From Enterococcus gallinarum NBRC 100675 (GTDB lineage Bacteria; Bacillota; Bacilli; Lactobacillales; Enterococcaceae): a stretch of 64,000 bases of DNA. The DNA is taken from contig NZ_BCQE01000005.1 of the NCBI RefSeq assembly GCF_001544275.1, positions 123,935-187,934 on the forward strand. Reading direction: 5' to 3'. Below are positions 46,714 to 55,950 of the stretch, in pieces; within the stretch, counting starts at the first letter, position 1, and each line of letters starts with the position of its first letter. The notes beneath the pieces are model-generated. The model saw only the letters and a program-made list of their open reading frames with translations, ran no database searches and was not told the origin of the DNA. Position numbers and translations under genes: made by a program.

Positions 46714-47568
46714 CTATGGATTTTCTACTTTTTGTACTGCATTGTTTGTAATGATTCGATTACTAAAGGCATTGACAGTTTCGATCTGAATATTTTCATC
46801 CGCATCTGCTTTGACAGCAACGAACCAAGCCGGAATGTACACATTCCGATCACCAACAATCAAAATCCTTGTGTAAGCCAGCTCTGTCCATAATATCTTA
46901 GAATGACTAGGCAACTTATTATTCAAATAAAGCGTGTTGACGGCTTCTTTCTCTGAATAGAGAGTCATTTTCTCCCGCAGCGGGGTGATATTGGAAATGT
47001 GGGTCTGAGTATACTTAGCGATCTGCAACAGTTTATCTGACGATTCTAAAGTCATATCGATCCGGCTTGAGCTGTCATTGAACGGGATATTTTCATAGGA
47101 CTGACTGGCAACAATGGTTGGGTATTCTTGATCTAATAGCGACAAGTTCTTCATATAGTGATATTCCTCTCCATAGAGGACTTGATCTTTTCGCTGAAGG
47201 TATTCATTGACCGTCTTTTCCGCCTGTGTGTCATCACTAATGTAGAATCCTCCGGAAGAAATATGGGTCAACTGCTGCCCTTTGACAGTAGTCGCCTCGA
47301 CTAACCGCTTGTCCCCTTGCGCTTCTTTCAAAGCAGCAGCCAAATCGGTTTGTTCACCACTTAAATAGTACCCGCTCAAATACTCGTCAGAAAGTTCTCC
47401 TGAATATTTGATGTCTTCTGAGGCTAGTCGCTGTTCAATCGGGATCGTCTGATTTGACTGCAAAACGTTCTGCTGTTCACTGCGGGCTTCACTGTAAATG
47501 TTGAACAAAAAGACATTCAACCCCAAAAACGCTAGGAAAAAAATCCATTCGATTCGCTTGAAATCCAA
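46714..47568 (-). CDS. walI: WalI (YycI) regulatory membrane protein
   Basis: 284 aa. It begins with TTG directly after the walH stop, with GGGGGGAG as ribosome site. One N-terminal membrane helix (about 8-26) follows MDFKRIEWIFF, the usual YycI start, and the remainder is an extracellular YycI domain. WalI with WalH restrains the WalK kinase in the membrane of B. subtilis. Its place between walH and walJ is the conserved order. Confidence 0.93.
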   Translation of the reverse strand: MDFKRIEWIFFLAFLGLNVFLFNIYSEARSEQQNVLQSNQTIPIEQRLASEDIKYSGELSDEYLSGYYLSGEQTDLAAALKEAQGDKRLVEATTVKGQQLTHISSGGFYISDDTQAEKTVNEYLQRKDQVLYGEEYHYMKNLSLLDQEYPTIVASQSYENIPFNDSSSRIDMTLESSDKLLQIAKYTQTHISNITPLREKMTLYSEKEAVNTLYLNNKLPSHSKILWTELAYTRILIVGDRNVYIPAWFVAVKADADENIQIETVNAFSNRIITNNAVQKVENP

Positions 47569-48873
47569 TCAAACTCCCCCCGTTTCTGTCAATTTAGCCA
47601 TTAATTCCTGATAATTGAACCAGTTATTCTCATACTTTACATACCAAGTTGGTGTCAAATCGACGACAGAAGCCCCTTTGATGTCGCCCCATTGATAGCC
47701 AACAATAATCTGCTGCAGCTGATCCGTCTCTGCCCCTGCAGAAAGCAAGTCACTGCGAACGGTTAAGCTTGAAGGCAGCTCCACCTCGGTCTCAGAAGGA
47801 ATCGGCACTTGGATCGCATTTAAACTAGATTCGATTGCCATCTCTCGATTCCCTAATTGCCCACTGTTAGAAAAAGTTACTTTCATCAATCCCTGAGCAC
47901 CACTGCTGAAGACTGGATACCCTTCTACAAAAATACGATAATCTAGTTGATTGCTTAACCGATCAAAAAAGCGTATCGTTCCGAAATTGTTGCCCAAACG
48001 ACGAATATAGTCCGCACTTTGCATAAACAGATCCGTTTCATCACTTTCTGAAACAGTGGTTTCAAATTTGACTACTTGATCATCATGCAAAACCGCCATA
48101 TTCTGTCCACCTTCATAATAATAAGTATCCACACTATCATCATTGACTTTGACATCTTTTGGCGAAGTAAAAAATGCTTCTCGAAAGAGATTCGCCGATT
48201 GCAAAGAGGAAACATAGCTGTATTTTTTCAGCTTGATCGTGTCCTGTGTATAGAACTGATTGCTTTTTCCTGATTCTTCCTGGCGCATCGCTGTCCATTC
48301 TCTTGGATTATCTTTCAAAATGCGATTCACATCATTTTTATCCCAGTCAATCTTGCCTTCAATGATCCGTGATTCTTCCAAATTCACAAACTGGATTTTA
48401 TTCTCTTTCAAATCGATTTGAATACGGGAGAAAGCCATTTTGTTGGCTTCGTTGTCACCTAATGCCAATTCAACATCAAAGGTCTCCGCGTAATCATTTA
48501 GTAAGAACGGCGTGTAATACGCCAACGTCACTCCCTCATCCAATGTTGCTGCCTCTGAAAAAGACTTGGAATCATAATTTTGTACCGTCAGATCATTGAC
48601 TTGAGCATCCGAGAGCAGTCCCTGAACGTCACGAATCAACGTTTCAGAATTGGTTTCCTTGACTTCATCTTGGTGGATCCAGGTTAAATACAATGGCAAA
48701 AATAAATCACTTTTTTGTTTGTAGGTCTGAATACTCGTATTGACTGTATCTGTAGCTTGTTCGACTGAACGATCGTAACCGGTGGGATTCAGCCAAATCA
48801 TGTAGGAAAAGTAAAAGCTTAGGGCAACCATAACGATCAGACCTAAACGAATCATTTTTTCTGAGACTTTCAT
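47569..48873 (-). CDS. walH: WalH (YycH) regulatory membrane protein
   Basis: 434 aa. Start ATG overlaps the walK stop (ATGA), with GAGGA nine bases before it. One membrane helix at about residues 10-27 (RLGLIVMVALSFYFSYMIW) is followed by NPTGYD, conserved in YycH, and a long extracellular domain. It binds WalK together with WalI and modulates cell-wall homeostasis signalling. Confidence 0.94.
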   Translation of the reverse strand: MKVSEKMIRLGLIVMVALSFYFSYMIWLNPTGYDRSVEQATDTVNTSIQTYKQKSDLFLPLYLTWIHQDEVKETNSETLIRDVQGLLSDAQVNDLTVQNYDSKSFSEAATLDEGVTLAYYTPFLLNDYAETFDVELALGDNEANKMAFSRIQIDLKENKIQFVNLEESRIIEGKIDWDKNDVNRILKDNPREWTAMRQEESGKSNQFYTQDTIKLKKYSYVSSLQSANLFREAFFTSPKDVKVNDDSVDTYYYEGGQNMAVLHDDQVVKFETTVSESDETDLFMQSADYIRRLGNNFGTIRFFDRLSNQLDYRIFVEGYPVFSSGAQGLMKVTFSNSGQLGNREMAIESSLNAIQVPIPSETEVELPSSLTVRSDLLSAGAETDQLQQIIVGYQWGDIKGASVVDLTPTWYVKYENNWFNYQELMAKLTETGGV

Positions 48874-50711
48874 TCCCACCAATCCTCCTCATACGGTTCA
48901 TATGGCAACATGATATAAAATGTTGAACCGCGGTTTTCTCGGCTTTCTGCCCAAATGGCTCCCCCATGAGATTTGATCACTTCGCGGGAAATGGCTAATC
49001 CTAAACCAGTACCACCTTGTTGCCGGGCGCGGGCTTTATCAACACGGTAAAAGCGGTCAAAGATTTTGGTAAGATCCTTTTTAGGGATGCCTAGGCCTTG
49101 ATCATTGATACTCAAAACGATATTGTTATGGGTTTCCATCAATTTGACTGTGATCACACCGCCATCAGGTGAATATTTGATAGCATTGTTCATAATATTG
49201 TCGATCACTTGAATCATCTTATCCGTATCGACTTCGACCCAAAGTTCACGTTTGGTGAATTCACGACGAATCACATATTTTTTGTTCTCATTCGTCACCA
49301 TCATATCAAATCGATCCAATACAAAGCTGACCAACTCATTGAAATTGATGTATTCCAATTGCAGTTGCGCATTGCCGCTGTCCATTCGTGAAAGACTCAG
49401 TAGGTCATTGATCATTCGAATCATCCGATCCGTTTCATCTAATGTCACTTTCAAGAAGTTCGGTGCGATTTCTGGATCTTGCCAAGCCCCTTCGCTCAAC
49501 GCTTCAATATAGCTGCGCATACTGGTCAAAGGTGTTCGCAATTCGTGAGACACATTGGATACAAACTCTCGCCGCTCTTGTTCATTTTTCTCTTGTTCTG
49601 TAACATCATGCATCACCGCTACTAAACCAGAAATAAATCCAGACTCACGGCGAATCATTGAAAAGTCGATTCGTAAAATCAAATTCGTTCCAACGATGTC
49701 ATTGTTGGGCCGTTCGATCAGCATTTCATCAGGACTTTCTAGCAGTTTACGCAAGGTGTATTCTTCATCGATTTGGAGCAGAGTCAGAATCGATTGACCG
49801 ACTGCTTCTTCAGAAGTAACATTCAATAACGACATCGCCATCTCATTGATCGTAATGACTTTCCCACGGCGGTCAGTCGCTACGACGCCATCGGTCATGT
49901 GGGAGAGGACACTATCTAGTCGATTTCGTTCCGACTCCATTGCTTCTTGTGTTTCTTCGATACGTTCTCCTAGCTGATTGAATGTTTCAGCCAGCTGTCC
50001 CAGTTCATCTTGACCATGAACTGCTACTTTGCGGCTATAATCCCCTTTGGCAATCCGAATGGCTTGTTCCCGCATTTCCCCAATCGGCTGAGTGATGGAT
50101 CGGGAAACAAGTAGGGCAACAACGATCGAGATCGCTGCAGCAATTAAAGAAGCCGTCACAAAAATCACGGCAGTATCACTGACTTCACTGTATTTCTGTT
50201 CCAGATTGCTTCGCAGATACAATGTACCTAAAACCGTATCCCCTGTAGGCGACTGGATCGATTGGACAATGTTGTAGACCCGCTGTCCTGTCGATTCGTC
50301 ATACAACACTTCACTACGGTTCGTATCATAATCTCGGTAATCGTTTTTTTCACCCACTGAACCTCGATCATTGATATTGGTGGTTGCCCGAATGATTCCT
50401 TGTTCATCTACGACCCGCATCTCTAAAATCTCAGAAGAGTTGGTACTGGAAAGGATCCGGTTCAAAGAAGAATTCATTGCATCCCAATCGAGGCTGTCTT
50501 CGGCGTCCATTCGACTAAGTTCTGAACCTAGAGTAACGACCAACGTGCTAGCTCTTGCCTCCATGTCGCGCTTAAAGGCATCGATCGTTGTTTTCTCTAA
50601 TTCGCGAATAAAATACGCCCCGATAATCTGGATCGAAATCAATAAGATCAAGATAAAAGTCAGGGCGATTTTGAAGTTCACTGATCGAAAAAAGCGAACC
50701 TTATTTTTCAT
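48870..50711 (-). CDS. walK: WalK (VicK) sensor histidine kinase
   Basis: 613 aa. Two membrane helices (about 13-32 and 180-203) flank an extracellular Cache-like sensor. Then follow HAMP (about 205-257), PAS (about 265-370), the dimerisation box FVSNVSHELRTPLTSMRSY with phosphorylated His near 390, and the HATPase domain with NNAIKYSPDG (N box), DQGLGIPKKDL and GTGLGLAIS. The two-helix form with extracellular sensor is that of enterococci and bacilli, not the one-helix streptococcal VicK. It controls peptidoglycan remodelling through WalR. Confidence 0.97.
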   Translation of the reverse strand: MKNKVRFFRSVNFKIALTFILILLISIQIIGAYFIRELEKTTIDAFKRDMEARASTLVVTLGSELSRMDAEDSLDWDAMNSSLNRILSSTNSSEILEMRVVDEQGIIRATTNINDRGSVGEKNDYRDYDTNRSEVLYDESTGQRVYNIVQSIQSPTGDTVLGTLYLRSNLEQKYSEVSDTAVIFVTASLIAAAISIVVALLVSRSITQPIGEMREQAIRIAKGDYSRKVAVHGQDELGQLAETFNQLGERIEETQEAMESERNRLDSVLSHMTDGVVATDRRGKVITINEMAMSLLNVTSEEAVGQSILTLLQIDEEYTLRKLLESPDEMLIERPNNDIVGTNLILRIDFSMIRRESGFISGLVAVMHDVTEQEKNEQERREFVSNVSHELRTPLTSMRSYIEALSEGAWQDPEIAPNFLKVTLDETDRMIRMINDLLSLSRMDSGNAQLQLEYINFNELVSFVLDRFDMMVTNENKKYVIRREFTKRELWVEVDTDKMIQVIDNIMNNAIKYSPDGGVITVKLMETHNNIVLSINDQGLGIPKKDLTKIFDRFYRVDKARARQQGGTGLGLAISREVIKSHGGAIWAESRENRGSTFYIMLPYEPYEEDWWE

Positions 50712-50714
50712 AGC

Positions 50715-51419
50715 TTATTCCTGTTCAGGGTTCCGCAAGTAATAGCCGACTCCGCGACGAGTGACCAAATAATTCGGATGACTTGGGCTATCTTCGATTT
50801 TTTCCCGTAAACGGCGAACGGTAACGTCGACGGTCCGCACATCACCAAAATAATCATATCCCCAGACGGTTTGCAGCAAATGTTCCCGTGTCATGACTTG
50901 ACCTAAGTGTTTCGCTAGATAGTGCATTAGTTCAAATTCACGATGGGTCAATTCGATTGCTTCGCCATTTTTAGTTACCATGTAGGCATCTGGATGGATC
51001 GTCAAATCACCGATTGTCAATTCTGCATTCGGTGCTTCTTCTGCTTCTTTCGCCGAAGCAGAACCGCGACGTAAATTAGCTTTGACACGAGCTACTAATT
51101 CACGGTTGGAGAAGGGCTTAGTCACGTAATCATCGGCACCCAATTCCAGTCCTAACACTTTGTCGATCTCAGAATCTTTGGCGGTAACCATAATGATCGG
51201 CATATCGTGATTTTTTCGAACTTCACGTGCCACTTCTAATCCATCCATTTTCGGCAGCATCAAATCTAATAAAATCAGATCCGGTTCAACTTCTGCCACT
51301 TTTTCTAATGCTTCTTCACCATCATAAGCTGTATATACTTCGTAGCCTTCTTTTGTCAAATTGAATTTGACGATGTCCGAGATCGGTTTTTCATCGTCCA
51401 CGACTAGGATCTTTTTCAA
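50715..51419 (-). CDS. walR: WalR (VicR) response regulator
   Basis: 234 aa from TTG after GAGGTGAC. The receiver domain has DDE at residues 8-10, phospho-acceptor Asp53 in [11 protein letters not shown] and Lys102-type KPF; the OmpR-type winged helix is at about 130-230 ([37 protein letters not shown]). WalR is generally essential in Firmicutes and activates autolysin genes. It is the first gene of walRKHIJ, three bases before walK. Confidence 0.97.
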   Translation of the reverse strand: MKKILVVDDEKPISDIVKFNLTKEGYEVYTAYDGEEALEKVAEVEPDLILLDLMLPKMDGLEVAREVRKNHDMPIIMVTAKDSEIDKVLGLELGADDYVTKPFSNRELVARVKANLRRGSASAKEAEEAPNAELTIGDLTIHPDAYMVTKNGEAIELTHREFELMHYLAKHLGQVMTREHLLQTVWGYDYFGDVRTVDVTVRRLREKIEDSPSHPNYLVTRRGVGYYLRNPEQE

Positions 51420-51453
51420 AAAATGTCACCTCATTTTTTATTCTTTCCTACTT

Positions 51454-51459
51454 ATTATA
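51454..51459 (-). promoter_or_regulatory. -10 element of the walRKHIJ operon
   Basis: A consensus TATAAT on the minus strand, preceded by TG, lies 35 bases upstream of the TTG start. No convincing -35 is present. Confidence 0.45.
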
Positions 51460-51575
51460 CATGATTTAGGATGTGTTTTCATCTTTCCTCAAATCTTAGC
51501 CTTGATCTATGCTTATTCTTAAGAAAATTTTGTATCGATGTTCTTTCTTTTTCACACTCATGATTGCTAACTTAT

Positions 51576-51863
51576 TCATTCCGTAATAGGTTTCACAACA
51601 ACTTTTACAGTATCGCCAATGTCTTTTTTGATCTGTTTGCGAATCTCTTTCTTGATTCCTAAAATATAACAAATACTTCCGTCTTGGTTTTTCAACCCCA
51701 TATTGACGATACTTCCTTGATAGTCAACGCCATCAAATGTTGCCTGAACTTTCAGCCGCCCTTTATTCCATTCAGCCCGCAAATCGTAAGGAAAAATCAC
51801 GTATGCTCCACCTTTACCAATCTCAGAAGAATAAATGGTTGATTCAAAAACATATTCTTTCAT
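51576..51863 (-). CDS. DUF1905 domain-containing protein
   Basis: 95 aa; ATG preferred over GTG two codons earlier because GGAG is then nine bases away. The DUF1905 pattern is clear: an N-terminal strand YVFESTIYSSEIGKGGAYVIFPYDLRAEW, then VDYQGSIVNMG and a GIKKEIRKQIKKDIGDTVKVVV end. The fold is a small beta barrel found alone or fused to YdeI-type domains; no function is established. It is monocistronic, upstream of the wal operon. Confidence 0.85.
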   Translation of the reverse strand: MKEYVFESTIYSSEIGKGGAYVIFPYDLRAEWNKGRLKVQATFDGVDYQGSIVNMGLKNQDGSICYILGIKKEIRKQIKKDIGDTVKVVVKPITE

Positions 51864-52142
51864 TGTCACTCACTCCTTTTTCATAAACAACTCAAGATAC
51901 TGCCTTAAGTAATCCGGATAGCATAAAACTCCATCTGTAAGCATCCGTCTCCTTGGAGAACTGTTGCTTTGTTCTATGAAATCATTATACTGCTTGTTTT
52001 GTTCAACGAAAATAACTTAGGTGTAAATAGGAGTAAGTAGGCGCAAAGGAGAGCATCGAAGAGCAAAAGAGAGCCAAACCCTTCAGGTCACTGACCATTG
52101 CGGCATCTCTAGAGAAACAGGCTTCTTTTCACTCATCGGCAC
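51864..52142. other. Intergenic region without a recognisable gene
   Basis: No coding frame or RNA gene is apparent here; it contains an AAATAGGAGTAAGTAGGCGCAAAGG-type purine-rich stretch near 52025. Confidence 0.4.
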
Positions 52143-52185
52143 AAAAAAAGGTATGAAAGTTGAAAAGACAACTTTCATACCTTTT
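52143..52185 (-). terminator. Terminator of DUF1836-degV
   Basis: AAAGGTATGAAAGTTG pairs perfectly with CAACTTTCATACCTTT; A and T runs flank both sides. It is about 58 bases beyond the degV stop. Confidence 0.9.
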
Positions 52186-52242
52186 AACATTCATTAATGA
52201 ATGATTGTGAGCGGCTCTTAGAAAACGATCACAGTCACTCGA

Positions 52243-53112
52243 TCAAATCCCCGTTTCGTCTAACAGCTGCACTCCGACGCCTAATAATCCAGGTCCTGTA
52301 TGCACAACCAGTGCCGGTGAAATCTGTCCAAAGAAAATTTCTTTCACTTGAGGAAATTCTTGTTCAAGACGAGTTTTCATTTCTTTAGCTTCTGCCAACG
52401 CATCCCCCTGGGCCACGGCTAGGCGAAATTGTTTGTGATTTCCAATGTACTGTTTCACCAGTTCAACGGTCTTGTCCAAACTCTTTTTACGTCCTCGTGA
52501 TTTCGCTACTGTGTAATAAATCCCTTCGTCATTACAAGAAATGATTGGATTCAATTTCAAGGCATTTCCGAGAATTGAAGCAACCAAACCAATTCGGCCG
52601 CCTTTTTGCAAGTACTCCAATGTCGCTACATTGAAAAAGACCTTATTTCGGACAACTTCTTGTAGCAGCTGTTCTTTGAGCTCTTGCCATGTGATTCCCT
52701 CATTCAGCAACTCAGCAGCTCTGATCGCTTGTAATCCAGCACCAATCCCGATATTTTTCGTATCTAAAACAAAAATATCCAAGTCATTCCGTTGTTCTCC
52801 CATCAAGCGAACAACATTATAAGTACCGCTCAACCCACTAGAAATGGTGACTGCCAGAACTTGTTCATAGCCATCGGCTTTGATTCGATCAAATATCTTG
52901 TTGATGGTTTCGCCATCGGGCAATGACGTACTAGGAATTTCTTGCGGCAATCGTTGATAGATCTCTTCAGCTGTAATATCCACTTTATCCGTATACGTCC
53001 GATCCTTGTATATGATCTGCAATGGCAACATATACATACCATATTGTGACATGATTTCTGCCGGGACATCGGTTCCCGAGTCGACAAGCAGGGCAATTTT
53101 CTCTTTATTCAT
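52243..53112 (-). CDS. DegV family fatty acid-binding protein
   Basis: 289 aa. The start IALLVDSGTDVPAEIMSQYGMYMLPLQI carries the conserved DS/TSD element, and the lipid-binding block TISSGLSGTYNVVRLM near residues 88-103 and QKGGRIG near 165 are typical of DegV (FakB-like) proteins. These hand fatty acids to FakA kinase for phospholipid synthesis. Its ATG overlaps the DUF1836 stop by eight bases. No fakA is adjacent. Confidence 0.93.
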   Translation of the reverse strand: MNKEKIALLVDSGTDVPAEIMSQYGMYMLPLQIIYKDRTYTDKVDITAEEIYQRLPQEIPSTSLPDGETINKIFDRIKADGYEQVLAVTISSGLSGTYNVVRLMGEQRNDLDIFVLDTKNIGIGAGLQAIRAAELLNEGITWQELKEQLLQEVVRNKVFFNVATLEYLQKGGRIGLVASILGNALKLNPIISCNDEGIYYTVAKSRGRKKSLDKTVELVKQYIGNHKQFRLAVAQGDALAEAKEMKTRLEQEFPQVKEIFFGQISPALVVHTGPGLLGVGVQLLDETGI

Positions 53113-53683
53113 GGGATTCTCCTTTGTGCGTTTCCAAGTAATTTACTTCTAGTTCAATCGTTTTTTCTGCCAATAATTTATTTGCAAACGAACGGGTCGC
53201 CCCTTTGATCGCGATCAGTTCTACTGGAATCGGATCGGTAGACACCGCTTCTTTTGAACCTGCTGCCTCTTGGCAGACTGTCCAAATGGCTTTTTCCTGT
53301 TCTTCACAAAATAAATTGTACGCATTTCGTATCCCGACTACTTTTCCTTGAAACAATATTCCCGTCTTGATTTCTGGGATTGTCAACACTTGCTTCAACA
53401 TCGTAATGGCAATCAAAAATGCCAAATGTTTTTGGTTATACCGTTTTTTCTCTGGGGGTGGGATCATCCCTTTTTTGACGTAATTATTGACCATTGATGA
53501 TGTCAGCAGTGAATGTTTTTCCGACTGGATTACCGGCGACAAGTACTGATCGATCAGCGTAATGACTTGATCCATGTACAGTTCCAAAGTTGGCAGCTCT
53601 TCCCACCGAGGCAAATGAAAGGAATTCAGCGACTCGCTCCAATCAAATAAATCTGAACGTAATTTTTCCATAATCTTCTCCAT
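53105..53683 (-). CDS. DUF1836 domain-containing protein
   Basis: 192 aa. The DUF1836 domain (about residues 18-130) looks like a winged or MerR-type helix-turn-helix: LLTSSMVNNYVKKGMIPPPEKKRYNQKHLAFLIAITMLKQVL. The C-terminal part is helical. The family is common in Firmicutes and is presumed DNA-binding. It is cotranscribed and coupled with the DegV protein, and an inverted repeat lies over its promoter, so autoregulation and control of the fatty-acid-binding gene is a reasonable inference. Confidence 0.85.
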   Translation of the reverse strand: MEKIMEKLRSDLFDWSESLNSFHLPRWEELPTLELYMDQVITLIDQYLSPVIQSEKHSLLTSSMVNNYVKKGMIPPPEKKRYNQKHLAFLIAITMLKQVLTIPEIKTGILFQGKVVGIRNAYNLFCEEQEKAIWTVCQEAAGSKEAVSTDPIPVELIAIKGATRSFANKLLAEKTIELEVNYLETHKGESHE

Positions 53684-53704
53684 CTTAAATAGCAGAATAT
53701 TGGT

Positions 53705-53735
53705 TTATCAAAAACTTTTTATCTGGTTTTGATAA
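53705..53735. promoter_or_regulatory. Inverted repeat over the DUF1836-degV promoter
   Basis: TTATCAAAA (53705-53713) and TTTTGATAA (53727-53735) are perfect inverted arms with a 13-base gap. A minus-strand extended -10, TGGTAAAAT (53752-53744), ends nine bases from the repeat, so the repeat covers the probable transcript start. Confidence 0.5.
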
Positions 53736-54010
53736 CTAGATAAATTTTACCATATACTGGTATTGGATTGTAGTCCTCTGCTCAAAATTTAGGAAAACAA
53801 AAGAATTTGATTTTTGAAACGCACAAACATCACGAACGAAGTGCGCTCTAAGTATTCTTCTGTTGGAAATTGAGATAAAAAACGGATTTTTTTAATAGAA
53901 CGATTGATTTTTAAATAAGCGAATGCAAGAGAAATTAACTTGTTAATGAAAGAGTGATAATCAAAGAACCTCCAGTAAATTTGTCTTTCACGTTAGATAG
54001 AAAATTGACG

Positions 54011-54039
54011 AAAAAAAAAGACCACTTTTTCAAGTGGCC
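54011..54039 (-). terminator. Terminator downstream of the MFS-amidohydrolase operon
   Basis: CCACTT-TTTC-AAGTGG with flanking G/C pairs; on the minus strand followed by nine T. It lies about 230 bases beyond the amidohydrolase stop, so it may end that long transcript. Confidence 0.7.
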
Positions 54040-54267
54040 TAACAATTTATTATCATTTAAACTTATAGGAGCTTTGATGGCAAAGAATGATAATAAACGA
54101 ATATCGGTAGCTCATTGACAGTCTTTTGGCTAAGACTAAAGACCGTAATAATCTACGATAGTAAATTAACTATTACATAAAGCGAAAGGATTAACTAGTT
54201 TAAAAAAATACAGATTCTTGAATTTTTTTAAATATCCAGTTACCAAATGTTACTTTTTATACAAGCG

Positions 54268-55950
54268 TCAACTCAACGGAATTTCTTTTCCCTCCATAAT
54301 CAATTGTTTCACATCTTGTTTTAGATTCTCAAAATGATTGGTTGAATCTAACAAATCTTTTTCAAATACAGTAAATGATGCTCGTTTGCCTTTTTCAAGG
54401 CTGCCAAATAACTCTTCATTACGATTTTGTTTGGCAGCTTCAATTGTGATTGCTCTAATTCCCGTTACGACATCGATAGTTTGAACACGACTATCACTAA
54501 TTTCTTGGTCTTCATCATCTCTGCGAGTGACCGCTTTATAGACACCGTATAGTGGTCTTGTCGGCATATTACAAGCATCACTGTGAATAGATAACTCAAA
54601 ATGACTATCATCGATCACATCTTTTAGACGTAAGAAATTTTGCGTTAAGAAATGTTTCGGATAAAGTCCAGCTTTTTCCCACATTGGCCAAATATCCATA
54701 TAAGCAGCCAGAGCAGAAATATTCACCGATAAATTATTTTCTCGTACAAAGTCAAAAAATTCATCATTTGAGAAAGCAAAGTGTTGGATAGACATTTTAT
54801 AATCCTTTCGAGGTGCTCTATCCAAAAGTTCTTTCAATTTCTTAGCTAATGTTAATTGAGACAAATCACCTTGTGAATGAATATAAAAATCATAACCATT
54901 CTGCCAAAAAGGCATAAAATCATCAACAAATGTATCGATATTATGACCTTTAAAGTCATAATTCCATTTACCAACCGTGCCATTCGTTAACGGCTCAGAC
55001 AACATGATTTGATGATCAATCACTGCACCATCAAAGAAAAATTTCAATGCTTTCATCATCTTAAAGTTATCTGTATCATATTTATCCATCATTTGATTAA
55101 TATAATCAAACGTTTTTTCATTATCATTATCGAATTGATTGTTTACATGCTGATAATTTGTTAAAAACGACATATGGATAGGATAATCTGATTGATCAAA
55201 ATCTTTGTAGAATTCGATTTCTTTTTCAATTCCTGAAGTACCGCCTCCCATGTATTCTGCTGTAGCAATTACACCATTCACTTTTGCATTTTCTAGATAT
55301 AGTTTTTTCCCTCTTTCAAGGTTGTCATTATTATAAAGAACTGGTGCTAAATAGCTGATATATGGCATATAAGCTGTTTCAGTAAAGTTACCATCATAAT
55401 CACCTTCGTCTGTTAGGCCACATCCAAAAGTATCTTTAGCCACATGGTCAAATCCAAATTCTTTGATTGCATAAGTGTTCATTACAGCACCATGACCTGT
55501 TCCATACAATAAAACTAAAGGCTTTTTATCTTCTAATTGATCAAGTTCTTTGGCCGTAATCTTTCCATGACGTTGCTGATTATATCCAAAGAATAGAAAT
55601 GCTTCTTTTTCTTTCTTCACAAGCTCCTTCTTCAATCTTTCCATCATATCTTCTCGATCGAGACATCCAGGAACTTCCCCATATTTTCCAAAATCCCAAT
55701 ATTTGAAGTCAATCAATGTGCAGTTGCCTAAAATATAGGATGTAAGCATAGGATGTGAATGAGGTTCAACAAAACCTGGATATAGATAATCATTTTCATA
55801 GTTCATTACTTTTTCTGCTTGGGGGTATTTGTTGATCAGATCATCAAAATCACCAGCTTCAATGATCTTGCCCTCATCTTCCACAACTCCTGTTGCAATT
55901 GTAAATGCATCGTCCATCAAATAAATCTTTTTCCCTTTGAAAATTTTCAT
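54268..55950 (-). CDS. Amidohydrolase family protein (YtcJ-like)
   Basis: 560 aa, cytoplasmic. The amidohydrolase-3 pattern is present: small N-terminal beta domain, then YPGFVEPHSHPML near residues 56-68 (metal-ligand HxH), a TIM-barrel body with FFDGAVIDHQIML and YDFYIHSQGDLSQL near 352, SIQHFAFS near 385, and HSDACNMPTRPLYGVYKAV with the catalytic Asp near 453. A C-terminal GSLEKGKRASFTVFEKDLL closes the fold. YtcJ-like enzymes hydrolyse C-N bonds of unusual substrates. It overlaps the MFS gene stop by four bases, so substrate handling and export or import are linked. Confidence 0.86.
   Translation of the reverse strand: MKIFKGKKIYLMDDAFTIATGVVEDEGKIIEAGDFDDLINKYPQAEKVMNYENDYLYPGFVEPHSHPMLTSYILGNCTLIDFKYWDFGKYGEVPGCLDREDMMERLKKELVKKEKEAFLFFGYNQQRHGKITAKELDQLEDKKPLVLLYGTGHGAVMNTYAIKEFGFDHVAKDTFGCGLTDEGDYDGNFTETAYMPYISYLAPVLYNNDNLERGKKLYLENAKVNGVIATAEYMGGGTSGIEKEIEFYKDFDQSDYPIHMSFLTNYQHVNNQFDNDNEKTFDYINQMMDKYDTDNFKMMKALKFFFDGAVIDHQIMLSEPLTNGTVGKWNYDFKGHNIDTFVDDFMPFWQNGYDFYIHSQGDLSQLTLAKKLKELLDRAPRKDYKMSIQHFAFSNDEFFDFVRENNLSVNISALAAYMDIWPMWEKAGLYPKHFLTQNFLRLKDVIDDSHFELSIHSDACNMPTRPLYGVYKAVTRRDDEDQEISDSRVQTIDVVTGIRAITIEAAKQNRNEELFGSLEKGKRASFTVFEKDLLDSTNHFENLKQDVKQLIMEGKEIPLS

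Larger units (their letters stand above)
53684..54267. other. AT-rich intergenic region at the border of the accessory module
   Basis: No gene is supported. It contains the DUF1836 promoter and inverted repeat (53705-53752) and a terminator-like hairpin at 54011-54039. Composition becomes AT-richer from here rightward. Confidence 0.55.
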
